A stretch of DNA of 64,000 nt from Alphaproteobacteria bacterium HT1-32 (GTDB lineage Bacteria; Pseudomonadota; Alphaproteobacteria; Rhodospirillales; HT1-32). The translations under genes were made by a program, and so were the position numbers. Location of the stretch: contig WJPL01000001.1 in the NCBI GenBank assembly GCA_009649675.1, positions 702,469 to 766,468 on the forward strand, written 5' to 3'. Of the stretch, positions 9,260 to 17,082 are shown in pieces (position 1 is the stretch's first letter; each line of letters begins with the position of its first letter). The notes beneath the pieces are model-generated. The model worked only from the letters and a program-made list of their open reading frames with translations. It had not been told where the DNA came from and did no database searches.

Positions 9260-10135
9260 ATGAACGATATGGCGGATATGAATTACCATCATCTGTATTA
9301 TTTTCATGTGGTCGCCCGCGAAGGCCACCTGACGCGCGCAGCTGAATTACTGAATGTTTCCCAGTCAGCCCTCTCTTCTCAAATACGGCAGCTTGAAGAA
9401 CGCTTCGGACAGCAGCTTTTTGAACGGCGGGGTCGCGCCCTCCATCTGACTGAGGCCGGACGGATCGCACTTGATCACTCCGAAACAATTTTTTCTGTCG
9501 GACGAGAGCTGCTGGCCACTCTCCAGCAGACCGGCTTTTCACGTCAGCCTTTGCGCGTCGGAGCGATTGCAACCCTATCGAGAAATTTTCAGCTGACTTT
9601 CCTGAAGCCGCTTTTGGGTCGCTCGGATGTCGAGATCATATTGCGGGCAGGTAGCGCAGGAGAACTTCTGAACGCACTGATTACGCTACAGCTTGATCTG
9701 GTTCTGACCAATCAGGAGCCGCAGACTGATGCGATCAGCCCTTTTATCACTCATAAACTTGATGAACAGACAGTCAGTCTCATTGGCGTGCCCGGGCTTT
9801 GCAAAAAGAAGATGTCCCTGTCGGAGCGACTGGCCACCTGCCCCCTTGTACTGCCAACCCGGTCAAGCGGAGTGAGGCGGGGGTTTGATGCGCTTGCAAG
9901 CCGACTGGGTGTCGTGCCTCAAATCGCGGCAGAAATTGATGATATGGCGATGATGCGGCTTATGGCACGAGAAGGCGCCGGGATTGCGGTTATCCCGCCG
10001 ATTGTTGTGAAGGACGAACTGGAAGCCAGCATGCTCACGGAGGTCGACCAGTTGCCTGACATTACGGAAACGTTTTTTGCAATTACAGTTGAAAGACGTT
10101 TCCCCAATCCGCTTCTAAAAACTCTGTTTTCATAG
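9260..10135 (+). CDS. LysR-family transcriptional regulator, probable regulator of dabBA
   Basis: DNA-binding regulator of 291 residues. Seen: an N-terminal winged helix-turn-helix (HLTRAAELLNVSQSALSSQI, ~24-43, then LEERFGQQLFERRGR) and a C-terminal periplasmic-binding-protein-like effector domain. The helix-turn-helix resembles the NhaR subgroup. It is divergent from dabB across an AT-rich gap. LysR/CbbR-type regulators are known beside inorganic-carbon transporter genes; control of dabBA here is inferred from position. Start choice is ambiguous between ATG codons 9260, 9269 and 9278. Confidence 0.88.
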   Translation: MNDMADMNYHHLYYFHVVAREGHLTRAAELLNVSQSALSSQIRQLEERFGQQLFERRGRALHLTEAGRIALDHSETIFSVGRELLATLQQTGFSRQPLRVGAIATLSRNFQLTFLKPLLGRSDVEIILRAGSAGELLNALITLQLDLVLTNQEPQTDAISPFITHKLDEQTVSLIGVPGLCKKKMSLSERLATCPLVLPTRSSGVRRGFDALASRLGVVPQIAAEIDDMAMMRLMAREGAGIAVIPPIVVKDELEASMLTEVDQLPDITETFFAITVERRFPNPLLKTLFS

Positions 10136-10249
10136 GCTGTACCGTTAAACTGTCCGGAAATTTTCATTTAAATAAAGCCAGCCAGCCCGCACCCTGTCGC
10201 CGACAGAGGCGGGAAACATGTTCCGGCCACAACAGGGAGGAAAACGCTC

Positions 10250-10633
10250 ATGCATATGTCCGGTGACAATCGCCAGCGCAACGTACTCGGCGGCAAACTG
10301 CAAAGCTGTTCGCTGGAGCCGCTGACCGGCTTCTATCGCGACGGCTGCTGCGCCACCGGGCCGGGTGACCGCGGGCTGCATCTGGTCTGCGCCGTCATGA
10401 CCGACGACTTCCTCGCCTTCTCGAAAGAACGCGGCAATGATCTCTCAACCCCGATGCCCGAATTCAGTTTCCCCGGCCTGAAAGCCGGCGACCGCTGGTG
10501 CCTCTGCCTCGCCCGCTGGATCGAGGCGCATCAGGCCGGTGTCGCCCCCAACCTCATTCTCGAAGCCACCCACGCCCACACCCTGAACGCCGTCAGCCTG
10601 GATGTGCTGCGGGGCTACGCGGCGGAGGGGTGA
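10250..10633 (+). CDS. DUF2237 family protein
   Basis: Small soluble protein of 127 residues matching the conserved bacterial DUF2237 family, whose function is unknown. Seen: NVLGGKLQSCS at the N-terminus, then TGFYRDGCCATGPGDRG, HLVCAVMTDDFLAFSKERGNDL in two parts, GDRWCLCLARW and HAHTLNAVSL. The several conserved cysteines (CC and CLC) could bind metal or be redox active, but nothing proves it. A strong AGGGAGG ribosome-binding site lies 9 bases before ATG 10250. No operon partner is evident: the next gene is convergent. Confidence 0.85.
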   Translation: MHMSGDNRQRNVLGGKLQSCSLEPLTGFYRDGCCATGPGDRGLHLVCAVMTDDFLAFSKERGNDLSTPMPEFSFPGLKAGDRWCLCLARWIEAHQAGVAPNLILEATHAHTLNAVSLDVLRGYAAEG

Positions 10634-10672
10634 AAGCGAACAGCAACCCCGGTCGCTTCCTGATGTTGGCGG

Positions 10673-11587
10673 TCAGGCTCCGCTGTCCCTTTGTATCAGA
10701 TCCCAGAATCTCTCGGCCATTTCCGACAACCGGGCGCGGGACCGGATAAGAATGATTTTCACATCAACCGACCAGTCGTCCGGCCCGGCCGGTGTCAGGC
10801 GACCCGCCGGGCCCATTTCATCCAGCGCCAGACTTTCCGGAATCCAGGCCACACCTTTGCCATCTGCCGCAAGCGCCTTGAGCGCCATTGCCAGATGCGA
10901 TGTGAAAACCGTCCTGAGATGGAGATCATCGCCCCGTCCGGACAGATTACGGGACAGAATGCGCCCCATTCCCGACTTTTCCTCATAAGCCAGACGCGGA
11001 ACCGGCATCTCCGGCGACCCCGGCAGGCGGTAGAGGGCTTCACCCTTCTCATTCCTGCCGCTGACCGGAATCATCTGGTCGGAAGACAGTTCAATATACC
11101 GGTAGTTCTGTGACTCCAGCCGGTTGCCGCTGGCTTCATGGTAGTGGCACAGCAGAAACTGGGCCTGCCCCTCCAGCATGATTCTTTCACATTCATTCAT
11201 ATTGTCCGACAGCAGCCGGATCGGCATGGTCGAGGTCGCAGGCCCGAGCCCCTGAATCCATTTCGGGAAATAAACGAACGAAAGCGCATGCGTCGCCGCG
11301 AAAGTCACCGTCGCCGTCTCGGCACGGATCTGCACGAAATCATGGCGCACGCGCTCCAGACGGCGGGTAATATCCGCCGCCGCCTCCAGCATAATTTCGC
11401 CCGCAAGTGTCAGCCGCAACCGGTATCCCGAACGGTCGACAAGCGCCGTCCCGCACCAGTCTTCCAGCGACCGGATCCGGCGTCCGAAGGCAGGTTGTGT
11501 AATGTTCCGTTTCTCAGCCGCCTGCGAGAAATTCAGCGTCTCGGCCAGAGCCTGAAGGTCTTCCAGCCAGGTCGTATTCATCGCCAA
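10673..11587 (-). CDS. LysR-family transcriptional regulator, probably of the D-tartrate dehydratase gene
   Basis: Regulator of 304 residues. Seen: helix-turn-helix NFSQAAEKRNITQPAFGRRI (~18-37) followed by LEDWCGTALVDRSG, and a LysR substrate-binding domain. The GRRIRSLEDW form is an atypical flavour seen in a LysR subgroup. It is transcribed away from the enolase-superfamily gene starting near 11806, with about 215 bp between. Control of that gene, possibly with tartrate as co-inducer, is inferred from this divergent layout. Confidence 0.88.
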   Translation of the reverse strand: MAMNTTWLEDLQALAETLNFSQAAEKRNITQPAFGRRIRSLEDWCGTALVDRSGYRLRLTLAGEIMLEAAADITRRLERVRHDFVQIRAETATVTFAATHALSFVYFPKWIQGLGPATSTMPIRLLSDNMNECERIMLEGQAQFLLCHYHEASGNRLESQNYRYIELSSDQMIPVSGRNEKGEALYRLPGSPEMPVPRLAYEEKSGMGRILSRNLSGRGDDLHLRTVFTSHLAMALKALAADGKGVAWIPESLALDEMGPAGRLTPAGPDDWSVDVKIILIRSRARLSEMAERFWDLIQRDSGA

Positions 11588-11805
11588 TCCCCTCCCACAG
11601 ATCTATGCCGTAATTGCACCATCGAGATAGCATATACGGGGAATATTCAGGAATATATTTCGCTTATCAAAGATGACCGACAGAAACATCATGCCATTTC
11701 AGCATTAAAACAGCCCGAATTGGCATTGGACGCCCCTTACACCGGCGCTTAAGGATATTACCGTTCCCGCCGGTCCTCTGGCTCAACAGTGAAATGGAAT
11801 ATCCA

Positions 11806-12969
11806 ATGCGAATTCTTGATGTTTGCGAAGTCACGAAACCTATCTCCTCACCCATTCGCAATGCCTATATCGATTTCAGCAAAATGACCGCCAGTCTGGT
11901 GGCAGTTGTCACGGATGTGGTCAGGGACGGACGCCGCGTTGTCGGCTACGGCTTCAACTCCAACGGCCGCTATGGTCAGGGGGGCCTGATCCGCGAGCGG
12001 TTCCGGGATCGCATTCTGGAAGCCGCCCCGGAAAGCCTGCTGAATGACGCCGGCAGCAATCTCGATCCGCACAAGATCTGGGCGACCATGATGATGAATG
12101 AAAAGCCCGGCGGCCATGGTGAGCGGTCGGTTGCGGTCGGCACCATCGACATGGCGATCTGGGACGCGGTTGCCAAGATCGAGGGCAAGCCGCTCTTTCG
12201 CCTGCTGGCCGAGCAGACCGGACAGGAAGCCAATCCCAGGGTTTTCGTCTATGCCGCCGGTGGCTACTACTATCCCGGCAAGGACAACAGCGCCCTCTGC
12301 AAGGAAATGCGCGGCTATCTCGACCGCGGCTACAACGTGGTCAAGATGAAGATCGGCGGCGCCTCGATTGACGAGGACCGGGGCCGCATTGAATCCGTAC
12401 TCAGGGAAATCGGCTCGGAAGCACAGCTCGCCGTGGATGCAAATGGCCGGTTCGATCTGGAAACCGGCATTGCCTACGCCAAGATGCTGCGCGACTACCC
12501 GTTGTTCTGGTACGAGGAAATCGGCGATCCGCTCGACTATGCCCTGCAGGCCGCGATATCCGAATTCTATGATGCGCCGATGGCGACCGGCGAAAACCTG
12601 TTCTCGCATCAGGATGCCCGCAATCTGCTACGCTATGGCGGCATGCGTGCGGACCGCGATTTTCTCCAGTTCGACTGCGCGCTGGCCTATGGTCTGGTCG
12701 AATATCTCCGCACGCTGGATGTCCTGCGCCAGTTCGGCTGGTCCCCCACACGCTGCATCCCGCATGGCGGCCACCAGATGTCCCTCAATATCGCGGCCGG
12801 CCTCGGCCTTGGCGGCAACGAAAGCTACCCCGACCTGTTCCAGCCCTATGGCGGCTTCCCCGACGGCGTCAAGGTCATCGACGGCCATATCACCATGCCG
12901 GACCTGCCGGGAATCGGCTTTGAAGGCAAATCCGACCTGATCAAGGTCATGCGCGAACTTGCGGAGTGA
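11806..12969 (+). CDS. tarD: D-tartrate dehydratase (enolase superfamily, mandelate racemase subgroup)
   Basis: Predicted to dehydrate D-tartrate to oxaloacetate in the cytosol with Mg2+. From memory the protein is strikingly similar along its whole length to the characterised Bradyrhizobium japonicum TarD, including the N-terminal ITKPISSPIRNAYIDF-type stretch (here VTKPISSPIRNAYIDF) and VGYGFNSNGRYGQGGLIRER. Seen: NVVKMKIGG with the expected catalytic lysine (~182), metal ligands in DANGRF, and the catalytic-histidine motif CIPHGGHQMS (~320). ATG 11806 (MRILDV) is preferred because it aligns with TarD and has GGA 8 bases upstream; ATG 11794 would add four residues. It stands alone with its LysR gene. 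Confidence 0.92.
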   Translation: MRILDVCEVTKPISSPIRNAYIDFSKMTASLVAVVTDVVRDGRRVVGYGFNSNGRYGQGGLIRERFRDRILEAAPESLLNDAGSNLDPHKIWATMMMNEKPGGHGERSVAVGTIDMAIWDAVAKIEGKPLFRLLAEQTGQEANPRVFVYAAGGYYYPGKDNSALCKEMRGYLDRGYNVVKMKIGGASIDEDRGRIESVLREIGSEAQLAVDANGRFDLETGIAYAKMLRDYPLFWYEEIGDPLDYALQAAISEFYDAPMATGENLFSHQDARNLLRYGGMRADRDFLQFDCALAYGLVEYLRTLDVLRQFGWSPTRCIPHGGHQMSLNIAAGLGLGGNESYPDLFQPYGGFPDGVKVIDGHITMPDLPGIGFEGKSDLIKVMRELAE

Positions 12970-13222
12970 TTGGGGAGACTTTGGCAGAGAACTGAGACCG
13001 GATCGGTCGGCATTCATACCGGCGATCATGACAAAATGACATGATCGCGCCCTCCGTCGTCCCGGAAACGTCGGAGCCGGACCGTCCGGGACCTGTTCCC
13101 CCCCATTAACGCAGGTCCCGGACAGCCGACCTGCCGGTCGTTGCGGGATGACGGGTTGGCGGGTCTGTCCGACAGCGAAATGGTCTGAAAAGCAGCGTTG
13201 ATGGCGAGAGGGACTGGGGTTA
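12970..13222. other. Intergenic stretch with a REP-like hairpin, left side of the defence module
   Basis: No credible gene is seen. A 12-bp stem, GTCCGGGACCTG (13084-13095) with CAGGTCCCGGAC (13112-13123), could terminate tarD transcription. GTCGTCCCGG (13058) and CGGGATGACGG (13145) look like scattered halves of the same REP-like family found elsewhere in the window. The 43-bp direct repeat follows directly. Confidence 0.5.
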
Positions 13223-13265
13223 CCCGACGCTTTCGTCGTTTCGGTGAAACGACTGTCGCTGGTTG
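13223..13265 (+). repeat. 43-bp direct repeat, left copy, bracketing the Gabija-like module
   Basis: Identical over 43 bases to 16808-16850, in the same orientation and 3585 bp apart. It contains a perfect 8-bp hairpin, GTCGTTTC-GGT-GAAACGAC, and outer CGAC/GTCG complementarity. The 20-25 bases before it are also loosely similar in both copies (GATGG..GAG..GGGA..CT). It lies just downstream of the helicase stop codon. It could be a recombination footprint or a genomic hairpin repeat. Confidence 0.8.
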
Positions 13266-13269
13266 AGCG

Positions 13270-14718
13270 CTACTCTAAGGGACTAAGCACAGGGTTTGTT
13301 GATATCACTGTCAAAGAACGAGCCCCGCGCGTAAGCGCAACATACAGTTCTTTCTTCGAGAGGGATGTCGCGTCTAAGACGATGGCATGATCAAACTCCA
13401 ACCCCTTAACTAAGAGCGTAGTCCCAATAAGCTTGCGCCGCCCACTTGCTAAGCGACCCTTGTATCGAAATTCTCGATGATACTTGTCTGCGGCTTCTCC
13501 TAATGAAATGTCTGGATGTAACACGTGCTTGCGTAACACACCCATTGCACGGTTAAGAAGGTCCGCACGCACCACTCGCACACCTTCGGTCTCTTTCAAC
13601 ACCTCTATGAAACGTGCCATAGCTGCGCTAGTAGGCGCGTCAAGGAACGCGTTGGCCTTGCCTGCAGCATCCGGGTTTCGTGTGTTAGCACGGATACCAA
13701 CCGCCTCACCTCGGAGGGTCGCAGCGGGAAGATTTTTCGCAACGGCAGTCATGCATTTTTTGGCAAAGGCGATGACTTCCTGAAGACAAGCAGCAGCCGT
13801 TTGGGCGGCGTTAATCCGTCTTATAAATAAGAATAGGTCCCGACCTTCAACCTCTTCAATGGAAGAATACATACCAGAGAGACTCCTCGAAAGCCGATGG
13901 CACTTGGCCTTGTACTCCTGACTTCCCCTATGAATGGCGATCACAGTTTGCATAGGAGCGCACCGGAAATATCGGCAGGCGTTGCCTTGCGATCGCAAGA
14001 GAGTCTGAGGATCAGTACCCGACGAAATATAGCGCACACTTTGAGGCCGGTTTTCCCGGAGATCAATGGGCTGTCCTTGCTCAAGTTTTGTTCGAATGCT
14101 TGACAGCCATTCACCAAGCTCGCCTCTCCCTGACTGTCTCCAGCGATGAGGTATTTTAAGAACACCGAGACATTCAAAATTTGCATCAACATCCTGCCTC
14201 CAACTCACCGGGTTCTGTCCGCGAAAATCAAAAATTCCTTGTAACGGGTCACCGAGTATTCGGCTCGGTAAATCACGCGCTAACTTTAGCAAAATGCTGT
14301 GTTGGCCGACCGAGCAGTCCTGATACTCATCGACAAAGACCCCCGTATAGGATGCGCGTACGATCCTGCGGATAAACTCATGATCGAGCAGTTCTCCACA
14401 TGCGACGTACAACGCACTCCACTGTTCGTTGTCTGCGGGACAAACAACATTCCAGTTTGACGTGTATGAATAGGCAAGGGTAAGCCGTAACGACCAACTT
14501 GCTATTGTGTCAATGTGATAGAGATTGTCTTTCACACTCAACATACGCATCTTGTTTCTCAGGGCGTTCACGCCTGCATAAGTGTGAGTTAGAATTAATT
14601 GTCGTCCAACGCACCGAGCCGTTGATTCTGCAATCAAATAGGTTTTCCCGTATCCGGCGGGCGCCACGACATAGCCCGCCCCCTTGTGCGTGGCTAAAAT
14701 ATGTGAAAGTTCACACAC
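13270..14718 (-). CDS. UvrD/Rep-like superfamily 1 helicase, GajB-like
   Basis: Predicted DNA helicase/ATPase partner of the upstream OLD nuclease in a two-gene anti-phage module. The 482-residue length is close to the ~490 of known GajB. Seen: Walker A APAGYGKT (~19-26), motif Ia LTHTYAGVNAL, motif II DEYQD (~150), motif III GDPLQGIFDFRG (~187), a motif IV-like KIPHRWR, motif V VKGLEFDHAIVLD (~438) and motif VI LYVALTRGAR (~461). All superfamily 1A motifs are therefore intact. Its ATG lies inside the end of the nuclease gene (8-bp overlap), indicating coupled translation. GC content is clearly below that of the flanking genes. Resolution of recombination intermediates by a UvrD paralogue is the alternative. 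Confidence 0.87.
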   Translation of the reverse strand: MCELSHILATHKGAGYVVAPAGYGKTYLIAESTARCVGRQLILTHTYAGVNALRNKMRMLSVKDNLYHIDTIASWSLRLTLAYSYTSNWNVVCPADNEQWSALYVACGELLDHEFIRRIVRASYTGVFVDEYQDCSVGQHSILLKLARDLPSRILGDPLQGIFDFRGQNPVSWRQDVDANFECLGVLKIPHRWRQSGRGELGEWLSSIRTKLEQGQPIDLRENRPQSVRYISSGTDPQTLLRSQGNACRYFRCAPMQTVIAIHRGSQEYKAKCHRLSRSLSGMYSSIEEVEGRDLFLFIRRINAAQTAAACLQEVIAFAKKCMTAVAKNLPAATLRGEAVGIRANTRNPDAAGKANAFLDAPTSAAMARFIEVLKETEGVRVVRADLLNRAMGVLRKHVLHPDISLGEAADKYHREFRYKGRLASGRRKLIGTTLLVKGLEFDHAIVLDATSLSKKELYVALTRGARSLTVISTNPVLSPLE

Positions 14719-16420
14719 TATCGATCCAGTCCCTCATACTAGTAAGCTGCCGAATCAGATCGCTCTCACTAATGCTAACATCTGCCAAATGGACAGAAAC
14801 AGCTGCTGCCCATTCGCGACTCCAGCTTTGCCGCTTGAACCAGCCGCTAACCTTAGCCGCCCTGCCGAGGGCGGTCCGAAGTTGCTGAGTGTCGGCCCAT
14901 GCCGTCACATCACAGTCAAAACCCTGACCAAACTGGGTCCGCACCTGATCAAGTAGGCGGGCATCATCACCTTTAATCTCACACGCTGTGTTAAAGGATG
15001 CGATTACGCCAGCCCATGGGATATCTGCGAAGACCCGTTCTTCAATTGACAGTTCATCATCCCACTTTATGACACTGATCCCGGCGTTACGGAGTTCACC
15101 AGTGTGCGCTTCCGAAAAGAGTTCAGGCGCATCGGAATCCGCAAAGACCGCAATATCATAGCCGAGGAACTTTAGATTCTCGGCTATCTCCTTGATATTG
15201 CTTGCTCCGCCTACGTCGTATAGTGCAATTCCAAGATATGCAAAGGACTCCCAGCCATGGAATCCCCCCCAATAATCATCTAGGCCACGTAGAAAACCAA
15301 CTTCGGTGGCCCCTTCGCAAACGATGATCTTACGCGCAAGAAAAACCTCAGCGTTTGAGCGAATTTTACCCTGAATTGAATCGGATATTGGGGGTCTATT
15401 AGCAGGCACCACCTTAATGTTACCACCGGCACAATGGACAATTTGCAGATCATTAACTGTCAGTTCGCGTAACACGACTGGCGAATGGGTGGTTAAGAAA
15501 TACTGACCTGTTTCATCCTGCTTAATATGCTGCAGAAGGCGCGCAATCCGATGAGGCTCAAGCCCGACCTCCACTTCATCAAAAAGAGTGATATGCGGTG
15601 TCCGAAGCGCTTGTCTCTGCAAGCCAGTTGTCAGCATGCGCTTAGAACCAAGCCCGAGCAATCGCAGGGGTATATCACCGTCATGCAGGGCAAGACCTGC
15701 TATTCGGACATTGACGGCATCATTATCAAGGTGTGCCTTATAGGACGTGACAACATTGACACCAAGTGTTCGAGCGGTGTCTTCAGCAGTTCCTGCTACC
15801 TCGTCAAACCCAATTAAGTCCAGAGCACGCCGAGCCTCTAAAGCGCTTTTTGCTGCGCGTGTCACACCGACCAAAGATGAAGAAATGTTCTCACTTTCGG
15901 TGAGCTGGCTAAGGATCGAGCCACGAGACCATGTGAGATGCCGATCAGAAATAGTACCTATTAGACTCACTGCGACTTTTGCTCGGTCATTCGCACGAAA
16001 AGGAATGCCGTCATCTTCATCTCTTTTTATTACCGTCCAGGCCGGCTCAAGGTCTTCCGCTACTTTAAGACGAACCCTAAGTACTTCTTCAAAATCACCA
16101 GGATCATCCATACGAGTTAGCGCCTCATGATTCCAACCAGACAGCGATTGACCGTACTTTTCTAGATCGCGAAATGAATCCGGCAGGTCACCTAGGATGG
16201 CCTCAATCGAAATTGGATGGGCAGGGTTGCAAAGATAAAAATCGGCATCATCGAAAGCCAAATTCCATTGTGGATGAAAGACGCGCCGCAAAGCTTCAAG
16301 AATTGTCGATTTTGTCGAATCTCCGCGCCCAGCCAGACATACAACATTTCGGTTCGGAACCGGCCAGTCGAGCTCACGAACACCTCGAAAGTTGCTAACC
16401 AATAAATGACGTATCCGCAT
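14711..16420 (-). CDS. OLD-family ATPase/TOPRIM nuclease, GajA-like
   Basis: Predicted ATP-regulated DNA nuclease of a class 2 OLD (UvrD-linked) or Gabija-type defence module. The 569-residue length is close to the ~578 of the studied GajA. Seen: Walker A-like GRGDSTKST (~31-39), an ABC signature-like LGLGSKRML (~256), Walker B ITLFDEVEVGLEP (~277), H-loop FLTTHSP (~309), then a TOPRIM domain with the glutamate in IIVCEGATE (~367) and the DxD in VFADSDAPE (~427). The Walker A lacks the usual glycine before the lysine. Low GC and the 43-bp flanking repeats suggest acquisition. It is the first gene of the pair. Confidence 0.87.
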   Translation of the reverse strand: MRIRHLLVSNFRGVRELDWPVPNRNVVCLAGRGDSTKSTILEALRRVFHPQWNLAFDDADFYLCNPAHPISIEAILGDLPDSFRDLEKYGQSLSGWNHEALTRMDDPGDFEEVLRVRLKVAEDLEPAWTVIKRDEDDGIPFRANDRAKVAVSLIGTISDRHLTWSRGSILSQLTESENISSSLVGVTRAAKSALEARRALDLIGFDEVAGTAEDTARTLGVNVVTSYKAHLDNDAVNVRIAGLALHDGDIPLRLLGLGSKRMLTTGLQRQALRTPHITLFDEVEVGLEPHRIARLLQHIKQDETGQYFLTTHSPVVLRELTVNDLQIVHCAGGNIKVVPANRPPISDSIQGKIRSNAEVFLARKIIVCEGATEVGFLRGLDDYWGGFHGWESFAYLGIALYDVGGASNIKEIAENLKFLGYDIAVFADSDAPELFSEAHTGELRNAGISVIKWDDELSIEERVFADIPWAGVIASFNTACEIKGDDARLLDQVRTQFGQGFDCDVTAWADTQQLRTALGRAAKVSGWFKRQSWSREWAAAVSVHLADVSISESDLIRQLTSMRDWIDSV

Positions 16421-16807
16421 CAGGACACATTCCTATTTAGTTACTTTTGTTGCCCCGTAGTCCAATTAGCATTCAGCATTAATCGTGCCCTTTTCTAAGC
16501 ATGCCGCCGATCTTTACTAAATAGAATATTTCTTAAAAAATACTATAAAAAGTGGTGATAATCACACAAACAACTCTCTAGCATTTAGGTGCTCCATTTC
16601 ACGACCGTTTCTTATGCAAACTTCACTTTCATTCAATCGCACGGGCATAAATTTCAAACCAAAAAGAGAATTATAACACGAAATACATCTGACAGAATCC
16701 ACGGAGAGAGCGTCCCGCGGATACGGCAGCAAGAAAAATGGTATGGTCAATATTGGCTTCAACATGCTGAGGGATATCAGGCGGATGGGTGAGGGAAACT
16801 CAGCGTG
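16421..16807. other. AT-rich intergenic region upstream of the nuclease/helicase pair
   Basis: No credible gene is seen in 387 bp. The stretch around 16516-16570 is very AT-rich (runs of A and T, such as TTCTTAAAAAATACTATAAAAAG in part) and is the best place for the promoter of the minus-strand module. The base composition contrasts sharply with the chromosome on the other side of the repeat at 16808. Confidence 0.5.
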
Positions 16808-16850
16808 CCCGACGCTTTCGTCGTTTCGGTGAAACGACTGTCGCTGGTTG
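16808..16850 (+). repeat. 43-bp direct repeat, right copy, bracketing the Gabija-like module
   Basis: Same orientation and identical to 13223-13265. It lies 43 bp from the 3' end of the tRNA-Arg gene. Between it and the tRNA is a 9-bp palindrome, TCGCTTCGC-TTT-GCGAAGCGA (16871-16891). Confidence 0.8.
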
Positions 16851-16893
16851 GAGGTGGGAGGTTTTGTTGATCGCTTCGCTTTGCGAAGCGATG

Positions 16894-16970
16894 TGGTGCG
16901 CCCGGCGGGATTCGAACCCACGACCCCCAGATTAGGAATCTGGTGCTCTATCCTGCTGAGCTACGGGCGC
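16894..16970 (-). tRNA. tRNA-Arg (anticodon CCT)
   Basis: Read on the minus strand this 77-nt gene folds into a full cloverleaf. Acceptor arms are GCGCCCG and CGGGCGC followed by A and an encoded CCA. The anticodon stem CCAGA/TCTGG holds the loop TTCCTAA with anticodon CCT (reads AGG), and GTTCGAATC is the T-loop. Its 3' side faces the defence module. tRNA genes are classic integration sites, but no integrase gene or duplicated tRNA 3' end was seen. Confidence 0.95.
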
Positions 16971-17082
16971 TATGCGGCGGGAACATAGCGTTTGATGCGC
17001 GATCCGTCACCCCCGAACAACAGGCGGAGCGCAGAGGCGACACATCACCCCTGCTGCACCCCGGAAACCGGTTGCTGCCCGG

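Noticed and set aside
16871-16891. 9-bp palindrome after the tRNA-Arg gene considered as a rho-independent terminator
   Set aside because: No U-tract follows on the tRNA strand, so it is only mentioned as structure near the repeat.
16562-16921. 119-codon minus-strand frame overlapping the tRNA-Arg gene
   Set aside because: Its N-terminus is translated tRNA sequence and it shows no family pattern; a by-chance frame.
12970-17000. Integrase-bearing genomic island or prophage at the tRNA-Arg gene
   Set aside because: No tyrosine or serine recombinase, phage gene or duplicated tRNA 3' end was found; only the two-gene module and its flanking repeats are supported.
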